A DNA stretch of 64,000 nt. Origin: Hanleya hanleyi. Taxonomy: Eukaryota > Mollusca > Polyplacophora > Lepidopleurida > Hanleyidae. The DNA lies in NCBI GenBank assembly GCA_036873755.1, contig JAVTVY010037269.1:62001-126000 (forward strand), written 5' to 3'. The notes under the pieces are model-generated. The model ran no database searches and had not been told where the DNA came from. It saw nothing but the letters and a program-made list of their open reading frames with translations. Each line of letters opens with the position of its first letter. The stretch's first letter is position 1. The position numbers were made by a program, and so were the translations under genes. Positions 1-11,063 of the stretch are shown here, in pieces.

Positions 1-2215
1 GGAAATTTTGTTCACATGAAGTTAGAATGAATACTGTTAGCAGTGAACAAACGAAACCAAAACAAGACCAGCCATGGTTTAATGATGAATGTCGAGCGGC
101 ACATGCTGAGTATATTACAGCCCTGGCTGTTTAATACGAACAGGTGTATTGTAAATAGGGTCAAATTATGTCAGGTGAAATTGAATTATAAAAGATTTGT
201 TATCCGTTGTAGGAATCACTATAGAAGGATAGAAGGTAATATGATGGAGTATTTGAAGAAAAATAATTCGAAGGAATTTTTTAGTAAGCTTAAATCAACT
301 AAGACAAATGTTAGTAAAAATATTGTTATAAATGAATTTCATGAGCATTTCTATAATTTAGCTATGAACAAAGATGATATTGAGGAGTATGATGAAGGAG
401 ATTGTATTAATTATGATAACGTTAGTTGCAGCGATGATCCCCCAAGTATCTTCCATAAGTTAGAGGAATATATTACGGATGCTGAAAAACTTGCTGTAAT
501 TAAATGTCTAAAAACAGATAAAAGTCCTGGATCAGATGATGTACTTAATGAACTATTTATTGAATTCCAAGATATATTGTTACCTTTGTTAGTGAATTTA
601 TTTAATCAAATATTGTAGTCGGGTTTATTCCCACGTGCATGGGCGGAAGGAATTATTGTACCAGTATACAAAAAGGGGAATATTGATGATGTCAATAATT
701 ATCGAGGAATTACACTTGTGAGTCATATAGCAAAGTTATTTACCTCAGTACTGAACAATAGATTACTTAGATGGCACCAGGATAATGATGTAATTACGGA
801 TGCCCAGATGGAATTTAAAAGTGGCCATGGAACACAAGACGCAATTTTTGTCTTAAATTCATTAATTAGTAAGTTTTTAAGTAATAAGAAAAAATTATAT
901 TGTTGTTTTGTTGACTATAAAAGAGCGTTTGACTGCGCAGCATTCCGAAGGAAGGAATAGGTGGGAAGATGTTAACAGTTATTAAGTCATTGTATCAGTC
1001 CGTAAGAGTATGTGTAAGATGGAAAGGGGAATGCCCAAATTTCTTTAAGTCAACACTCGCATTAATGCAAGGAGAATGCTTATCACCTATTCTGTTTTCG
1101 TTATTTGTCAACGATCTAGAGATGGAGCTATTTCATAAGAATTGCTCTTCTGTTGAAATTAGAAATATTAATTTGTTTTTGTTAATGTACGCTGATGATA
1201 CCGTTATTATAGCAGAGTCTGCAGATGAGCTGCAGCACATGTTGAACAGTCTTAATGAATATTGTGACCAATGGGGATTAACCATAAATAATGAAAAGAC
1301 GAAAATCCGAATGATGTTTTTGTGTTGACCAACCAACAAGCAGAAGTTATAAACTCTTTTGTGTATTTGGAAATATGTATAAACTATAATGGAAATTATT
1401 TTAAAATGTGCCAACAGCAATTGGCTCAACAAAGTAAAAGGGCTATGTATGGATTACGGAATAAACTGTCACGGTAGGAATTTAATGTTTATACAAAGCT
1501 ATCTATGTTTTATAGCTATGTAGGTAGTAGTATGAATTATGGTTGCGAAGTCTGGGGATTTCACCCTGCTAAGGATATTGAGATAGTTCATATGGGTTAT
1601 TGTAAAAAGGTTTTAGGAGTATCAAAAAATACTACAAATTGTATGGTTAATTCTGAATTAGGTAGGTGCTCAATGTCTGTCATAAGAAAAGGAAGAATTA
1701 TGAAATATTGGTCAAAGTTACTCAATACTGATAACTGTTTGCTTCGATCTGTGTATGAAGATATGCACGATACATATAGTAATGCTCTCAACACGGATAA
1801 TTGGCTTAATTTAGTTAGAAAGGAGTTGCAAAAAACAGGATTGATGGAATAACCAATATATTAATGATGTGCCCCGTTTTCTAAGAATGTTTCGACAAAC
1901 AATATTTGATCATTTTATACAAGACATAAGGTCAAAGATGCAAGGGATGTTCAAATGTATTTTGTATAAGCATCTGACAGATATTCACTGCTTACAATTT
2001 TATTTGCAGAAACCAATATTACATAGATATCATCATTATTTGTCTCGATATAGAATGTCTGCTCATGAGTTATGAATACAACAAGGAAGATATTGAAAGG
2101 CAGATCGTAGCCAAAGATTATGCAAAAAGTGTGAACTTGAGTTAGTGGAAGATGAATATCATTTTATTATTATTTGTCCTACTTATAAGCAGTTTAGGGT
2201 CTCATATATTAAGCA
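1..2215 (+). pseudogene. LINE-A reverse transcriptase ORF, broken
   Basis: The coding sequence is spread over several frames: 43-618, 718-960, 969-1,328 and 1,505-1,852, then a CCHC-like tail around 2,110-2,200. Recognisable RT pieces are KSPGSDDV, NYRGITLV just before and across 718, FVDYKRAFD (motif A, about 905-935), SPILFSLFVNDL (motif B, about 1,085-1,120) and YADDTVIIAES (motif C, about 1,188-1,220). A TAG at 616-618 interrupts the RT and is shared with copy 2, so the element was dead before the duplication. Copy 1 also lacks about 28 nt near 1,305 that copy 2 keeps. It is no longer functional. Confidence 0.85.
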
Positions 2216-2480
2216 GTATTACTGAGAAAAACCTTCTGTATTTAAGTTAATCCAACTCTTATCTGTACACAATGTGAAAGAGTTGCTTAAATTAGGTAAA
2301 TATTTAGAAAAATGTACGAAAATCAGAGACCAGTGAAACAATAGTAGCCCACTCTCCGCTGTATATGACTCTAGATTATACCAACAAGCGATGTAGCTTA
2401 CGGATATAAACTTACTATGACATGCATTCACGATAAAAACAGTAAGCTATATAGTTACAGTATTAACTGCGTATTTGATC
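1..2480 (+). mobile_element. LINE-A copy 1 (non-LTR retrotransposon, 5' end outside window)
   Basis: This degraded APE-type LINE matches 25,388-27,930 almost base for base. The window starts inside the region between endonuclease and RT, and the endonuclease end is visible only in copy 2. The coding part runs to about 2,215 and is followed by an AT-rich 3' part with a T run near 2,490. The RT belongs to the broad Jockey/I/CR1-like assemblage, but the exact clade cannot be assigned by eye. The 3' boundary is approximate, because the next recognisable element (the CR1-like LINE) has no clear start here. Confidence 0.85.
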
Positions 2481-2713
2481 ATGCTGAGTTGATTTTTTTT
2501 TATGAAACATGTGTGGTATAATTCAGTTTTGGATTCTGGCAAAATGGTCTGTAATATAGCACATAAACTTTAATATTTTGATCATCTTGGGTACATGCTT
2601 TGTCCTACAGAGGTCAATCATCTTAAACAAAGATGGGTATGTAACATTATACTTATTTAGATATTTTTCTTGTTGTTGTGAACGGAGAAACTATAACTGA
2701 AAATCTGAACATT
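2481..2713 (+). other. AT-rich stretch upstream of Tx1-like insertion
   Basis: There is no long ORF. The last about 60 bases read in frame into the CR1-like coding sequence that resumes at 8,474, so this is probably the 5' remnant of that LINE. Bases 2,701-2,713 are AAATCTGAACATT, repeated at 8,461-8,473: the target-site duplication of the Tx1-like fragment. Confidence 0.5.
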
Positions 2714-2752
2714 TGACGCAAAAACTCAACCTGTCACTACTGAAGAATTATA

Positions 2753-3355
2753 TTCCTACGAAGTAGGCTACCATTTGCAAATTGTCCGGTAATGAGTGAG
2801 TCCATCCGAATCCTTTCGTCGGCAAAATAAGGAGAACCGTTGACATTAGAACCTTGATTTTTGGCATGAACGTGCATTAGGACATTGTCACCAGCAAGTT
2901 CTGAGCTGACCGAATTCTGATGAAAATTTGATTTATAATTATTTTTATATATTATTTATTGATGGCTCAGTGAGTGCACTGTCATACCCATCGGGAACCC
3001 TTGGCTGTATGTTTCACTGTGACTTTTGAAGGTTCCCTGATACGGCATATCACGCTGAATCACCGAAGTTAAGCAACTTTAAGCCCGGTCAAGACTTGGA
3101 TGGTGACCTCGTGCTGTACTGCTGGGCTGATAAGTGTCCAGGGTAATAGGAACTGAGGGCGATAATAGTTGCTACGCTAATGACTCACCAGCGGTGACAT
3201 CTGGGAAACTTAATAGTACCCATTGCCAATTAGAGACTGCTATATAAATTCTCTCACGGTTGCACATAAGGCCCCTAAGTCATCTCTGGAGTACACACTT
3301 AAATCATATCAAACCCTACTTCGTAGGTCCTGTGACATTAGTCACACTACTCATG
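2753..3355 (+). mobile_element. A^T-inserting element with palindromic ends, copy H1
   Basis: It starts TTCCTACGAAGTAGG and ends with CCTACTTCGTAGG followed by about 30 bp finishing CATG. Both ends carry the same 13-bp palindrome with the loop inverted (GAA against TTC). The empty site in unit 2 (28,165 region) joins A directly to T with no duplicated bases. About 190 bp at the 5' end and 45 bp at the 3' end are shared with the other copies, while the interior is unrelated and here contains a 5S rRNA-like segment. No protein is encoded. A Helitron-like non-autonomous element is the best fit. A TA-duplicating MITE is the alternative but fits the empty sites less well. Confidence 0.7.
3039..3142 (+). 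pseudogene. 5S rRNA-derived segment
   Basis: The segment holds TACGGCATATCACG (5S 5' part), then CACCGAAGTTAAGCAAC (A box/helix I region of the internal control region), CCCGGT, and ACTTGGATGG-TGACC (C box), followed by GTGCTGTACTGC. Compared with metazoan 5S rRNA about 20 nt are missing between the 5' part and the A box, and one G is missing in the C box. It is therefore not a functional 5S gene, but the polymerase III internal promoter is largely kept. It could be a 5S-headed SINE (SINE3 type) or a 5S fragment captured by H1. Confidence 0.75.
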
Positions 3356-3501
3356 TACAACAAACATCTGGTTAAATGAAAACATCAAAGTAAATAACCA
3401 ATCGATTTTTTATAAGAATTGGTATGACAGCAATGTATACTGTATTGGGGATTTGATTGACAATGAAGGTGAATTCTTAGACTATGAATCTTTCATCAAT
3501 A

Positions 3502-4624
3502 TTCCTACGAAGTAGGCTACAGATCGCAAATTGTCCGGTAATGAGTGAGTGAGTCAGTCCATCCGAATCCTTTCGTCGGCAAAATAAGGAGAACCGTTGA
3601 CATTAGAACCTTGATTTTTGGCATGAACGTGCATTAGGGCATTTGTTACCAGCAAGTTCTGATCTGAAATAATTCTGATTAAAATTAGATTTATAATTAA
3701 CACTTCAGTATATTGTTATATATATGTAAGCTGTAGCCTGTAACGTGTAGGCTATCCTGTTTCACATCCAAACTATGTATGTCATCATTGCCAAGAAAAC
3801 TGTGGTCCGTTTTGCTCCAGCGTTTTATCGCATTTAATGAGTAGGCCTATCAGTTACACTCCGGCTAAAAATACCCTACTGCATATACCCTCAAAAATTC
3901 AGCGCTGTTTGCACAACGAAGCTGAGGTGGTTTAACGTTATCATAAAGAAAATCAACGATCAACTGCCATAGAATATAATGTGAAACAAGGAAACCGGAA
4001 TAGTACATTCATCAGATTGCCGATACCCAAAATGTGTTGTCTCATATATCTAAATAACAACGTGATGTAGAGACGCTATTTATTCGTCTTTGTACCGGTT
4101 ATGCTCAGGAAAATCACATAGAATCATTATTATCTTGTGCATAAAAGGTGTTGGTCTCGAGTTGAATTACCGTAAACTACATAAATGCTACCTTTCTATA
4201 CTATAGTACTATATATAAAAAATTGGTGTATTGTTGGGAAAATAATGTGATTTAAAAAGTTGTTTTGATCCTGGACAAGGGCACTAAAAACCACTAAAGA
4301 GATGTAGATGTATTTTCACACGTAAAGCTTGAAATCTAGTGAACTTATATTATTCAATCTGTTTCCTTAAAAAAAAATGTAAAACTAAATCGGTGATCGT
4401 TATTTATTTTGGAACGAAGGCGCATTAGGAGACTGTTACCAACAAGTTCTGAGCTGACCTATTTTTGATGGAAATTTCTGGTGATTTATAATGAAAATCA
4501 GTGCCCATCTTAATATAGGCAGGATTTCAACTGGGGGTGGGGATTTCCAAGAGTTCAGTTCGTGTTCGAGTCCTAATGCCTACTGTACTTCGTAGGTCCT
4601 GTGACGTTAGTCACACTGCTCATG
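3502..4624 (+). mobile_element. A^T-inserting element with palindromic ends, copy H2
   Basis: It has the same termini as H1: TTCCTACGAAGTAGG at the left and CCTACTTCGTAGG plus a GTGACGTTAGTCAC hairpin before the terminal CATG. The empty site in unit 2 (28,311-28,325) lies inside an open Tx1 reading frame and shows A and T adjacent with nothing duplicated. The interior (3,700-4,380) is unrelated to H1. Around 4,390-4,500 a second partial copy of the family's 5' region appears, so two elements may be nested or fused. There is no coding capacity. Confidence 0.7.
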
Positions 4625-5312
4625 TACACAACACAAAATCCAATTATTTAGAGTATTGGGGTGTTTGTAAAGCGATAAAGTCGCACATCAGCCACTATAA
4701 TCTGAAATTGGTACCACGACTGACATATAACACGGTATGTATCCAAACAGATCTCTACCAGTGCAAACGATCTCTACCCGTAATGAAATTATCTCTACCG
4801 GTGCGTGAAGCGATAAATTGTTAGATGTTCGAGAGGAGCATGTCCGGTCAAGGCAAAATAATCAGCCAAGCACCGAAAAGGTCTGTAAACCACACAGCTC
4901 AGCGTACCCATATGAGTATCTAGATTTATAGCACGTGCAAGCTAAAGCCTGATGTCTTTTCGTTATTTTTTAATTTGGGACACAGGATTGCTATGCCGAT
5001 TAGGAGAATCGACTCCATCATCAAAGAATGGTCTATTTTAGGGCATATCTGACTGTACACCAGCCGTGTTTGTCCCTTTAATTATGGTTTATTGTTCAAG
5101 TAACTGAAATAATTAAGCCTCAAAGTCGTCCTGTTTGATTGGGAGAAGAATTTCAATCAAAATCACTATTCATTTTACAACGATCTCTACCATGAGTTTG
5201 TGATATGCATGTTTTTCTGTGTTGAAGTTGACAACGATCTCTATCAGCGCTTACAGTGTTGGGATAGGCCTACTCTGGGAGATTTATAAGCTGAAACCAA
5301 TGGGTCTACAAG

Positions 5313-5645
5313 GGAAATCAATAGAGACAAAATCATATTACCATCATGTTAGGTCGATCCCGCTCTCTAAAATGGAGATAAAAGCGGTCGTTTGCTAAAA
5401 GTAACTTGTTATTTATCTAATTTAATAGGCCAAATATCTGTCGCGCTACTGAAACAACATTGACTGGTTCTTAAAATGGCATATTAATTAAAGGACGTGG
5501 AACAATAGATAGATTAATGCGCCTGAAGTTTTGGAGCATTGGTTTCGAAGGAATCAAAGTTATTGAGCAAAAACGCCCCTTTTTCCTCCATTTTACAGAG
5601 CGGGATCGCTCAAACATGGCAATATGATTTTGTCTTTATTGATTT
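5313..5645. repeat. Nested inverted repeat (hairpin MITE candidate)
   Basis: About 85 bp at 5,313-5,397 is the imperfect reverse complement of 5,563-5,645. The matching blocks include AATCAATAGAGACAAAATCA against its complement, and CGATCCCGCTCTCTAAAATG against its complement. The spacer is about 165 bp. It lies wholly inside the 4,731-7,575 element. Target duplications were not identified. Confidence 0.6.
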
Positions 5646-6555
5646 TCATATATATTTATTGATAAGGATCTCCCTAACATGATTACTTTGGGGGGAAAGA
5701 ACAATGTGCTATCAACACGCTGATGCTTTTGGCAAAAAGATACATTTACCGGTACACAAATAAAGGCGATTTGAAATTGAAAAAAAAAGAGATGATACGA
5801 TAAGGCGGCATTTTGGCCTATACGTGGTGCCGTTGAAATCGAAAAAATAAAATGACTCCATTTAGATCCTCTTTTTTTTCAGGAAATAGCACATGATACG
5901 GATTCCAATTTCATGTCATAATTATACGTAATCATAAAGCGATCCAGGTAGAACTTTCACATATTGTGTACATATATTTTCTGTTACCGTAACACAATTA
6001 TTTTAGGACATTTCATCTTTCCGATGAGAGATGTTATCAGGGGAGGTAATGACGTCGCGAAAACTATGGAAATAGGAACACTCAAAGTTTTTTACATAAA
6101 AAAGTGGATCGAAGACCCACACTTTTTATTCGATGATAAAAAGATCGCATGACGGAGAAACAGTGTTCAAAATATCAGCATAGCTCACATGATAGTTTCC
6201 GAGTTTGGAGATTGTTTCGTGGTCTTAAAATGCAGTTTTCAACGCCATACATTTGAATTAAATGTAAAGTCATATAAAATTTATTCGTTTATTATCGACT
6301 TTCCGGTGTGTTTATGATCCAATAAAAAAACAATGCATGCGGATATATCTGTAGGCCTATGCTTTGAATTCCTTGCCTTGCTGCGCAGAAAATGTATTTT
6401 CCATGATTTTGGCAAAAACACCTGTGATGTGGTGATATTCGCGGGTATATACAGAAAAATCTAGATCTAAGACCATTTAATTATCTAAGTTCTACTGATC
6501 AACACCCCCGCTATTCACACCACAAAATCTAGGGTTGGCCACTGGACTCGACAAA

Positions 6556-6850
6556 GTTTCCACTCTCAGAAAGTGTTAAATTGAAATTGTTGTATGTAAC
6601 ACTATAAATGTCCGAGAATTGACAAAAAGCGTTGAAAAAAGAAGAAGTTTTATATCCCACATTATATTCCAGTATGACGAGCAATACAACACTATGCAAG
6701 TGTTAAATTCAACCTAGTGAAGTGTAGCATAATGTTAGATATTTTTTCAACACTTTCTGAGAGTGTTACAAATATAACAGTTTATATGATGGTGTAACAC
6801 CTCGGACATTAATAATGTTAAATAAAACGCTTTCATTTTAAGAGTGTTGA
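6556..6850. repeat. Inverted motif pair around AGTGTTA
   Basis: ACTCTCAGAAAGTGTTA near 6,558 recurs inverted as AACACTTTCTGAGAGTGTTA near 6,757. AATGTCCGAG and its inverse (CTCGGACATT) accompany them, though not in mirrored order. This may be the end of another small nested element; no boundaries were resolved. Confidence 0.4.
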
Positions 6851-7572
6851 GATCATCTTCATTATATCAAGCCAATTTCTTCGTTCTCACTTCGAACCTT
6901 CGGACTAAGGTCATGCACATTGTGTACCGGTACGTAATTTTCCGAGCTCCCAATGACGAGACCGAACTGACTCGATCATCTTTCGTGCATGCGTGCGCAA
7001 CTTGGCATCAGACAAATCCGCACAATATATCTCTGGTTCTAGGCCTGTTCATACGACTTGATTTGTAGATCTTTGTCCAACACTTTCCATGCACCGAACC
7101 TGTAGAGATAGTTGTCAGGAATTGGTAGAGATCGTTGTAATTGTAATTTCCGAAAAGTACACATATTTTCACATAAACTTGCTGATTTTTACCCGTATAT
7201 GTGAAATCTGACTGGAATTTGACAATATTTCTTTATAAAGTAGCCCCTTTCTATCAGAATTTCAATTCAAGATATTAAAGACCGGTAAATTTCATCACAT
7301 TCTCAATACTGAATCGTCGATGGGGCGATCGGTGTGCCTGATTATGAAATAATCAGAGGACGCACGTTTGAAACAAGAACGAAATATATTTCCTCGTATA
7401 TTTAGGCGTACGCTGCGCTATATCATTCCGAGTATTACTCAGGTCTTCCTGGCAAAATAAGCTAAAACTGGTACATACCACTGCTCGTAAACCCGTAATA
7501 TTAGCTGGTGGAGATCGTTGTGCAGATGGTAGAGATCGTTTGCACTGGTAGAGATCTGTTTGGATACACACC

Positions 7573-8217
7573 GTGTATAATGTAGAAATGCCTTTCAAAC
7601 TCCGGATCATATTGAAAAGCTTGAAAGGGTGTCGAGATATTTACACTTTGTTGGTCAAAAACAAGATAATCCCCAAAAGCCAAGAAAAATATGATATTGT
7701 GTCTACTGGGGAATGGAAATTTATATACATGGTACCTTTTAAGTGTTGCAAAAATACAAAATTGCAGTGGTTGCAGTACAGAATAAACCACCGTATTCTA
7801 GCAACAAACAAACTTCTTGTACAAATGAAAGTGAGAAATGACGATAAATGTACTTTTTGTAAACAGCAGACTGAAACAATCGAGCATCTATTCTATGAAT
7901 GTGAAATTATTGATGAGCTAATGGAATCTTTAAGTAGCTGGATATACAGAAAAACTGATATTTTATTAAATATTACCCGAAAACAAATCTTGTTCGGCAT
8001 AACAAAAACTGAAAATTATTATAAACCGATCAATTTCATTCTGCTGATTACTAAATATTATATCTACAAATGTAGATGTCAAGGAAAAATTGTACACATT
8101 GCTGGTTTACAGCACGATGTCAAAAATTTCCTATTTATTGAGCAGTCAATTGCTATGAAAAACGATATGATAGACAAATTTAATACCGAATGGTATTTGT
8201 GGTTAAAATTAATGTAA
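7573..8217 (+). pseudogene. Tx1-like LINE ORF2 C-terminus (unit 1)
   Basis: The open frame of about 210 codons is the C-terminal region of a Tx1/L1-group ORF2. It carries the zinc-knuckle-like CTFCKQQTETIEHLFYEC motif and ends at TAA 8,215-8,217. The part from 7,581 matches 28,423-29,057; the first bases belong to the TIR transposon end. Compared with unit 2 there is a 3-nt insertion near 7,650. The RT is absent, so this is a 5'-truncated remnant. It cannot be functional on its own, and upstream it is cut by three insertions. Confidence 0.85.
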
Positions 8218-9635
8218 CTGCTCGCGGTTTTTTGTATTTATTTTATTTTTTGTTTTAGAGTACCACTTCGGCACAGACTTTCTGTAAATTGTATATGTAC
8301 AAATAAGCTTGCAAATGTAATATTCACGTATTCGTACTGTATTTACAAAGTTCCAAGTAGGGTACAAATATGATGGTAAGAATTAATATTTCAATGCATT
8401 GTCTGTAAATATATAATAAAAATTCTGTGGCAATAAATGCACATTATAAAAAAAAATAAAAAATCTGAACATTGGAAACTGGTTTAATGAGTATTTTACC
8501 TCAATAGGAAGTGAGATAGGCAAACACTTCGATAACTCTCTTCCTTCAATGAAGAACCGAGTGCCAAACGATACGAACATTGAAATTTCTCCAATTACAG
8601 AACAATTTGTAGCAGCCCAGATAAACGACATGTCTGCCGGTAAAGCACAGGATCTGGATGGTATCTCAATAGCACTTTTAAAGAAATCTGTAAAACATAT
8701 CAGTAAACCTTTAGCATTTATTTTTAACTTATCCCTGTCAACGGGAAATATTTGTTGATGACTGGAAATTAGCCAGGGTTACACCGCTGCACAAATCTAG
8801 GGATGTTACCGACATATCAACTTATCGCCCAATTTCTATTTTACCAATTGTTAGCAAAATAATCGAGCGGCATGTACATAACTGTTTTTATCACTTTTTA
8901 GATAACAACAGTTGTTATATCCAAAATCAGTCTGGTTTTCGACCAAACCACTCTTGTGAAACCGCTCTAACCAATATGGTAGATAGATGGTTAAAGGATA
9001 TTGATGATGGACTTTTACCTGGTGTTGTATTCTTAGACTTACGGAAAGCGTTTGATACTGTTAATCACGTTGTCTTATTACATAAACTCTCTCACTATGG
9101 TGTACACGAATCTTTACTAAAATGGTTCAAGTCCTACCTAGGGGACATAAAACAATGTGTAACATGGAAATAGTGAGGTGGCTTAGGGCCATATTTTGGG
9201 AAGATCGTGACACGCTGGACCAAAGCACCAAACTTGGCACACTCATCACTTGAGGCATATAGAACAATATCAGAAGGGGTGCCCTTTGCTCTGGATTCTA
9301 TGATGCCCTCTGGCCCCCAAAAGGGCATGTGAGGGGCAATATTGTTATTTAAAGAATAGTTAGCCTAGAAACAGCTTCGTTATTTTCATTATCCTTCAGG
9401 CTGGAAAGCTGAAACTTGCCACACTTTATCACTGGTTCATGCGCTACCGGAAAATGTCACAAAATCCAAGATGGCGGCCATGATGACATCACAGTGGCAT
9501 CATATTCCCAAAATAAGTCATTTTGCTGAAGATTTTTCGGACCGATTTTTATTTGTGGAATTTTCTTCGCTGAAACTGCCTGGTAAATTAGTAAATAATC
9601 ATCTTATTTGAGATAAAATACTTTTGAGCACTTTT

Positions 9636-9887
9636 ATGAAGAACAACACATTAATTTTGAAGGAATGCGATGAAAAACAAAACTTTCTGGTACACCCTAA
9701 TGTTATCCATTATGAATTTACTCAGGGAGCTGTCCGAGAGTTTTATGCAACAGGCTCAAAAATAACATCAGTATCATATGCTATAACTGCTCTAATAGCC
9801 CTCGACGTTTCTTCATTTTGGAGTATCAGGGAAAAGTTTTTTGAGAAGAGAGAGAGCCGGGTGGCTGAAACCACTTATACCAATTAG
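9636..9887 (+). CDS. Unrecognised small ORF inside foldback element
   Basis: An ATG-started frame of 83 codons ends at TAG 9,885-9,887, just inside the left arm of the foldback element. The product is mixed hydrophilic/hydrophobic with a short hydrophobic stretch (SYAITALIALDVSSFW) and a basic tail. I recognise no family. It is the longest plus-strand frame in the element interior, yet its length is close to chance for this composition. It may be a captured exon, a transposase scrap or noise. Confidence 0.2.
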   Translation: MKNNTLILKECDEKQNFLVHPNVIHYEFTQGAVREFYATGSKITSVSYAITALIALDVSSFWSIREKFFEKRESRVAETTYTN

Positions 9888-10148
9888 GTTTACATAATCG
9901 CCTGTGTAAAAGGAAACAATCGCCCCTTATCCATGTAAACATTGACAATTCAGCTTTTCATCTCGTAAAATGGGGGAAAAAGATGGAAATGGCCAAGACT
10001 GGACAATTTTTTTTAGGGTATTCTAGCATTTACAAGGTTCACCCCATGTTGAGGCGTTTACTTCATCAGACGTCCTCGATGCTCATCCATTAACATCCTA
10101 TGAGTTATTTGTTTGAGTTGATCTGTCATCACAGCTCACGAGCTAGCG

Positions 10149-10240
10149 TATCTAATTCCGCTTAAGGCGTTGCCAGGGGCCGTGGGGATACTTCATAGTA
10201 TCCATATTAACAGCTGCAATAAAAGGGCGGCTGAGATACT
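10149..10240 (+). mobile_element. Penelope-like 3'-region fragment (diverged subfamily)
   Basis: TCTAATTCCGCTTAA, then AGGGGCCGT, then ATTAACAGCTGCAATAAAAG and CGGCTGAGATAC match the order of the 3' region of the Penelope-like copies at 40,010-40,130 and 43,410-43,520 read on the minus strand. Sequence identity is limited to these blocks, so it comes from another subfamily. Its hairpin stem differs but still pairs. Confidence 0.6.
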
Positions 10241-10753
10241 AAGGCTACGACCGAGAATCCATCGTATTCTCGGGTCTGCAGGGGAGGTGCCAAGGGAAGC
10301 TTTCCTGTTAAGTCATATGGTTGCTTTTTAGTCGCCAGACATCAATTTTTCCCACTTCTTGCATATCGCTCCAATTTCAATCTTTCTACTTTTAAGTTCG
10401 AGAGAAGAATAGCTGAATTAACAAGTGTTACACGGGCCGGGGACTTGTGTTTAGTTCTACACGTCTCTGTTTGTATATTTGTGACCGCCGAAAAAAGCCA
10501 ATTTTTTTGGATGAAATGGTACGAACCTTCATCTGAAGAGTGTTGGAGTCAGTGAGGGTGAAACTGAAAAGAACAATCCCAAAAAGGGCATCTTACGCCT
10601 GTTGGAGGCCGGAATTTTTTATTGGAAGGCCATCAAATGACGTCAGGATAGCTAACAGAGCTGTATGGCCAGAAAAGGGACTCTAAAACCAAGAAGGAAT
10701 CAAAAGAACATTTAACGCCCAATGGGGACCGAGAACATGCAACATACAAGTAA

Positions 10754-11063
10754 GGGTGAGTGAGTGAATAGATTTTAGCGTGGCTTTCAACAATATTTCA
10801 GCTATATCGCAACGAACCAACTAAGCACCACCCAGCCAAGTTGCGTTCCTGTTACTTCAAAGAAGAAATCTTTGAAGCAGCATGGAACCCGACACCCTCC
10901 ATCCACCCTATAAAACACTGAGGACAGCACTCAAGACACAGACAGGACGCTTACATGGTGCAATAAAGACAAGTGATATTACGGTGCTAGACATCACATT
11001 ATCAAGTTCCTCAGCAAACTGTATTGAAGCAACAGGAACCTGAACCCACCCAATCATCCGCAC
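10754..11063 (+). mobile_element. SINE with 13-bp target duplication
   Basis: AACATACAAGTAA occurs at 10,741-10,753 and again at 11,064-11,076, bounding a 310-bp insert. Its head reads GGGTGAGTGAGTGAATAG, followed by a CAACAATATTTCAGCTATATC core. The same head and core recur at 16,218, 20,600, 33,944, 46,404 and 61,701. No tRNA-like A/B boxes were seen, so the head class is open. The GAGTGAGTGAAT head resembles abundant molluscan SINEs (from memory, not searched). Confidence 0.8.

Larger units (their letters stand above)
4731..7575. mobile_element. 2.85 kb TIR DNA transposon, non-autonomous, TATAA duplication
   Basis: Terminal inverted repeats of about 48 bp begin CACGGTRTGTATCCAAACAG, with one mismatch between the ends. 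The target duplication TATAA is at 4,726-4,730 and 7,576-7,580. The empty site is in unit 2 near 28,425. Subterminal GATCTCTACC motifs sit at 4,750, 4,769 and 5,182, with variants near 4,790 and 5,236. They are inverted at the right end at 7,124, 7,528 and 7,547, with variants near 7,101 and 7,507. Such arrays are usual transposase-binding sites. No transposase is visible. A 5-bp duplication with a CACGGTG end is reminiscent of Transib-type ends, but assignment is open. Confidence 0.8.
2714..8460 (+). mobile_element. Tx1-like LINE fragment (unit 1), split by three later insertions
   Basis: A 5'-truncated Tx1/L1-group LINE inserted into a CR1-like LINE with the 13-bp duplication AAATCTGAACATT at 2,701-2,713 and 8,461-8,473. 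The remaining pieces are 2,714-2,752, 3,356-3,501, 4,625-4,730 and 7,576-8,460. Joined, they align collinearly with the uninterrupted 28,133-29,300. The gaps hold elements at 2,753-3,355, 3,502-4,624 and 4,731-7,575. The tail ends in an A-rich run before the duplication, as expected for target-primed reverse transcription. Confidence 0.85.

Noticed and set aside
3313..3355. Terminal GTGACRTTAGTCAC hairpin as a conserved Helitron 3' hairpin
   Set aside because: It pairs in H1 and H2 but not in H3, H5 or H6 (GTAACGTTAGTAAC), so it is not a conserved family feature.
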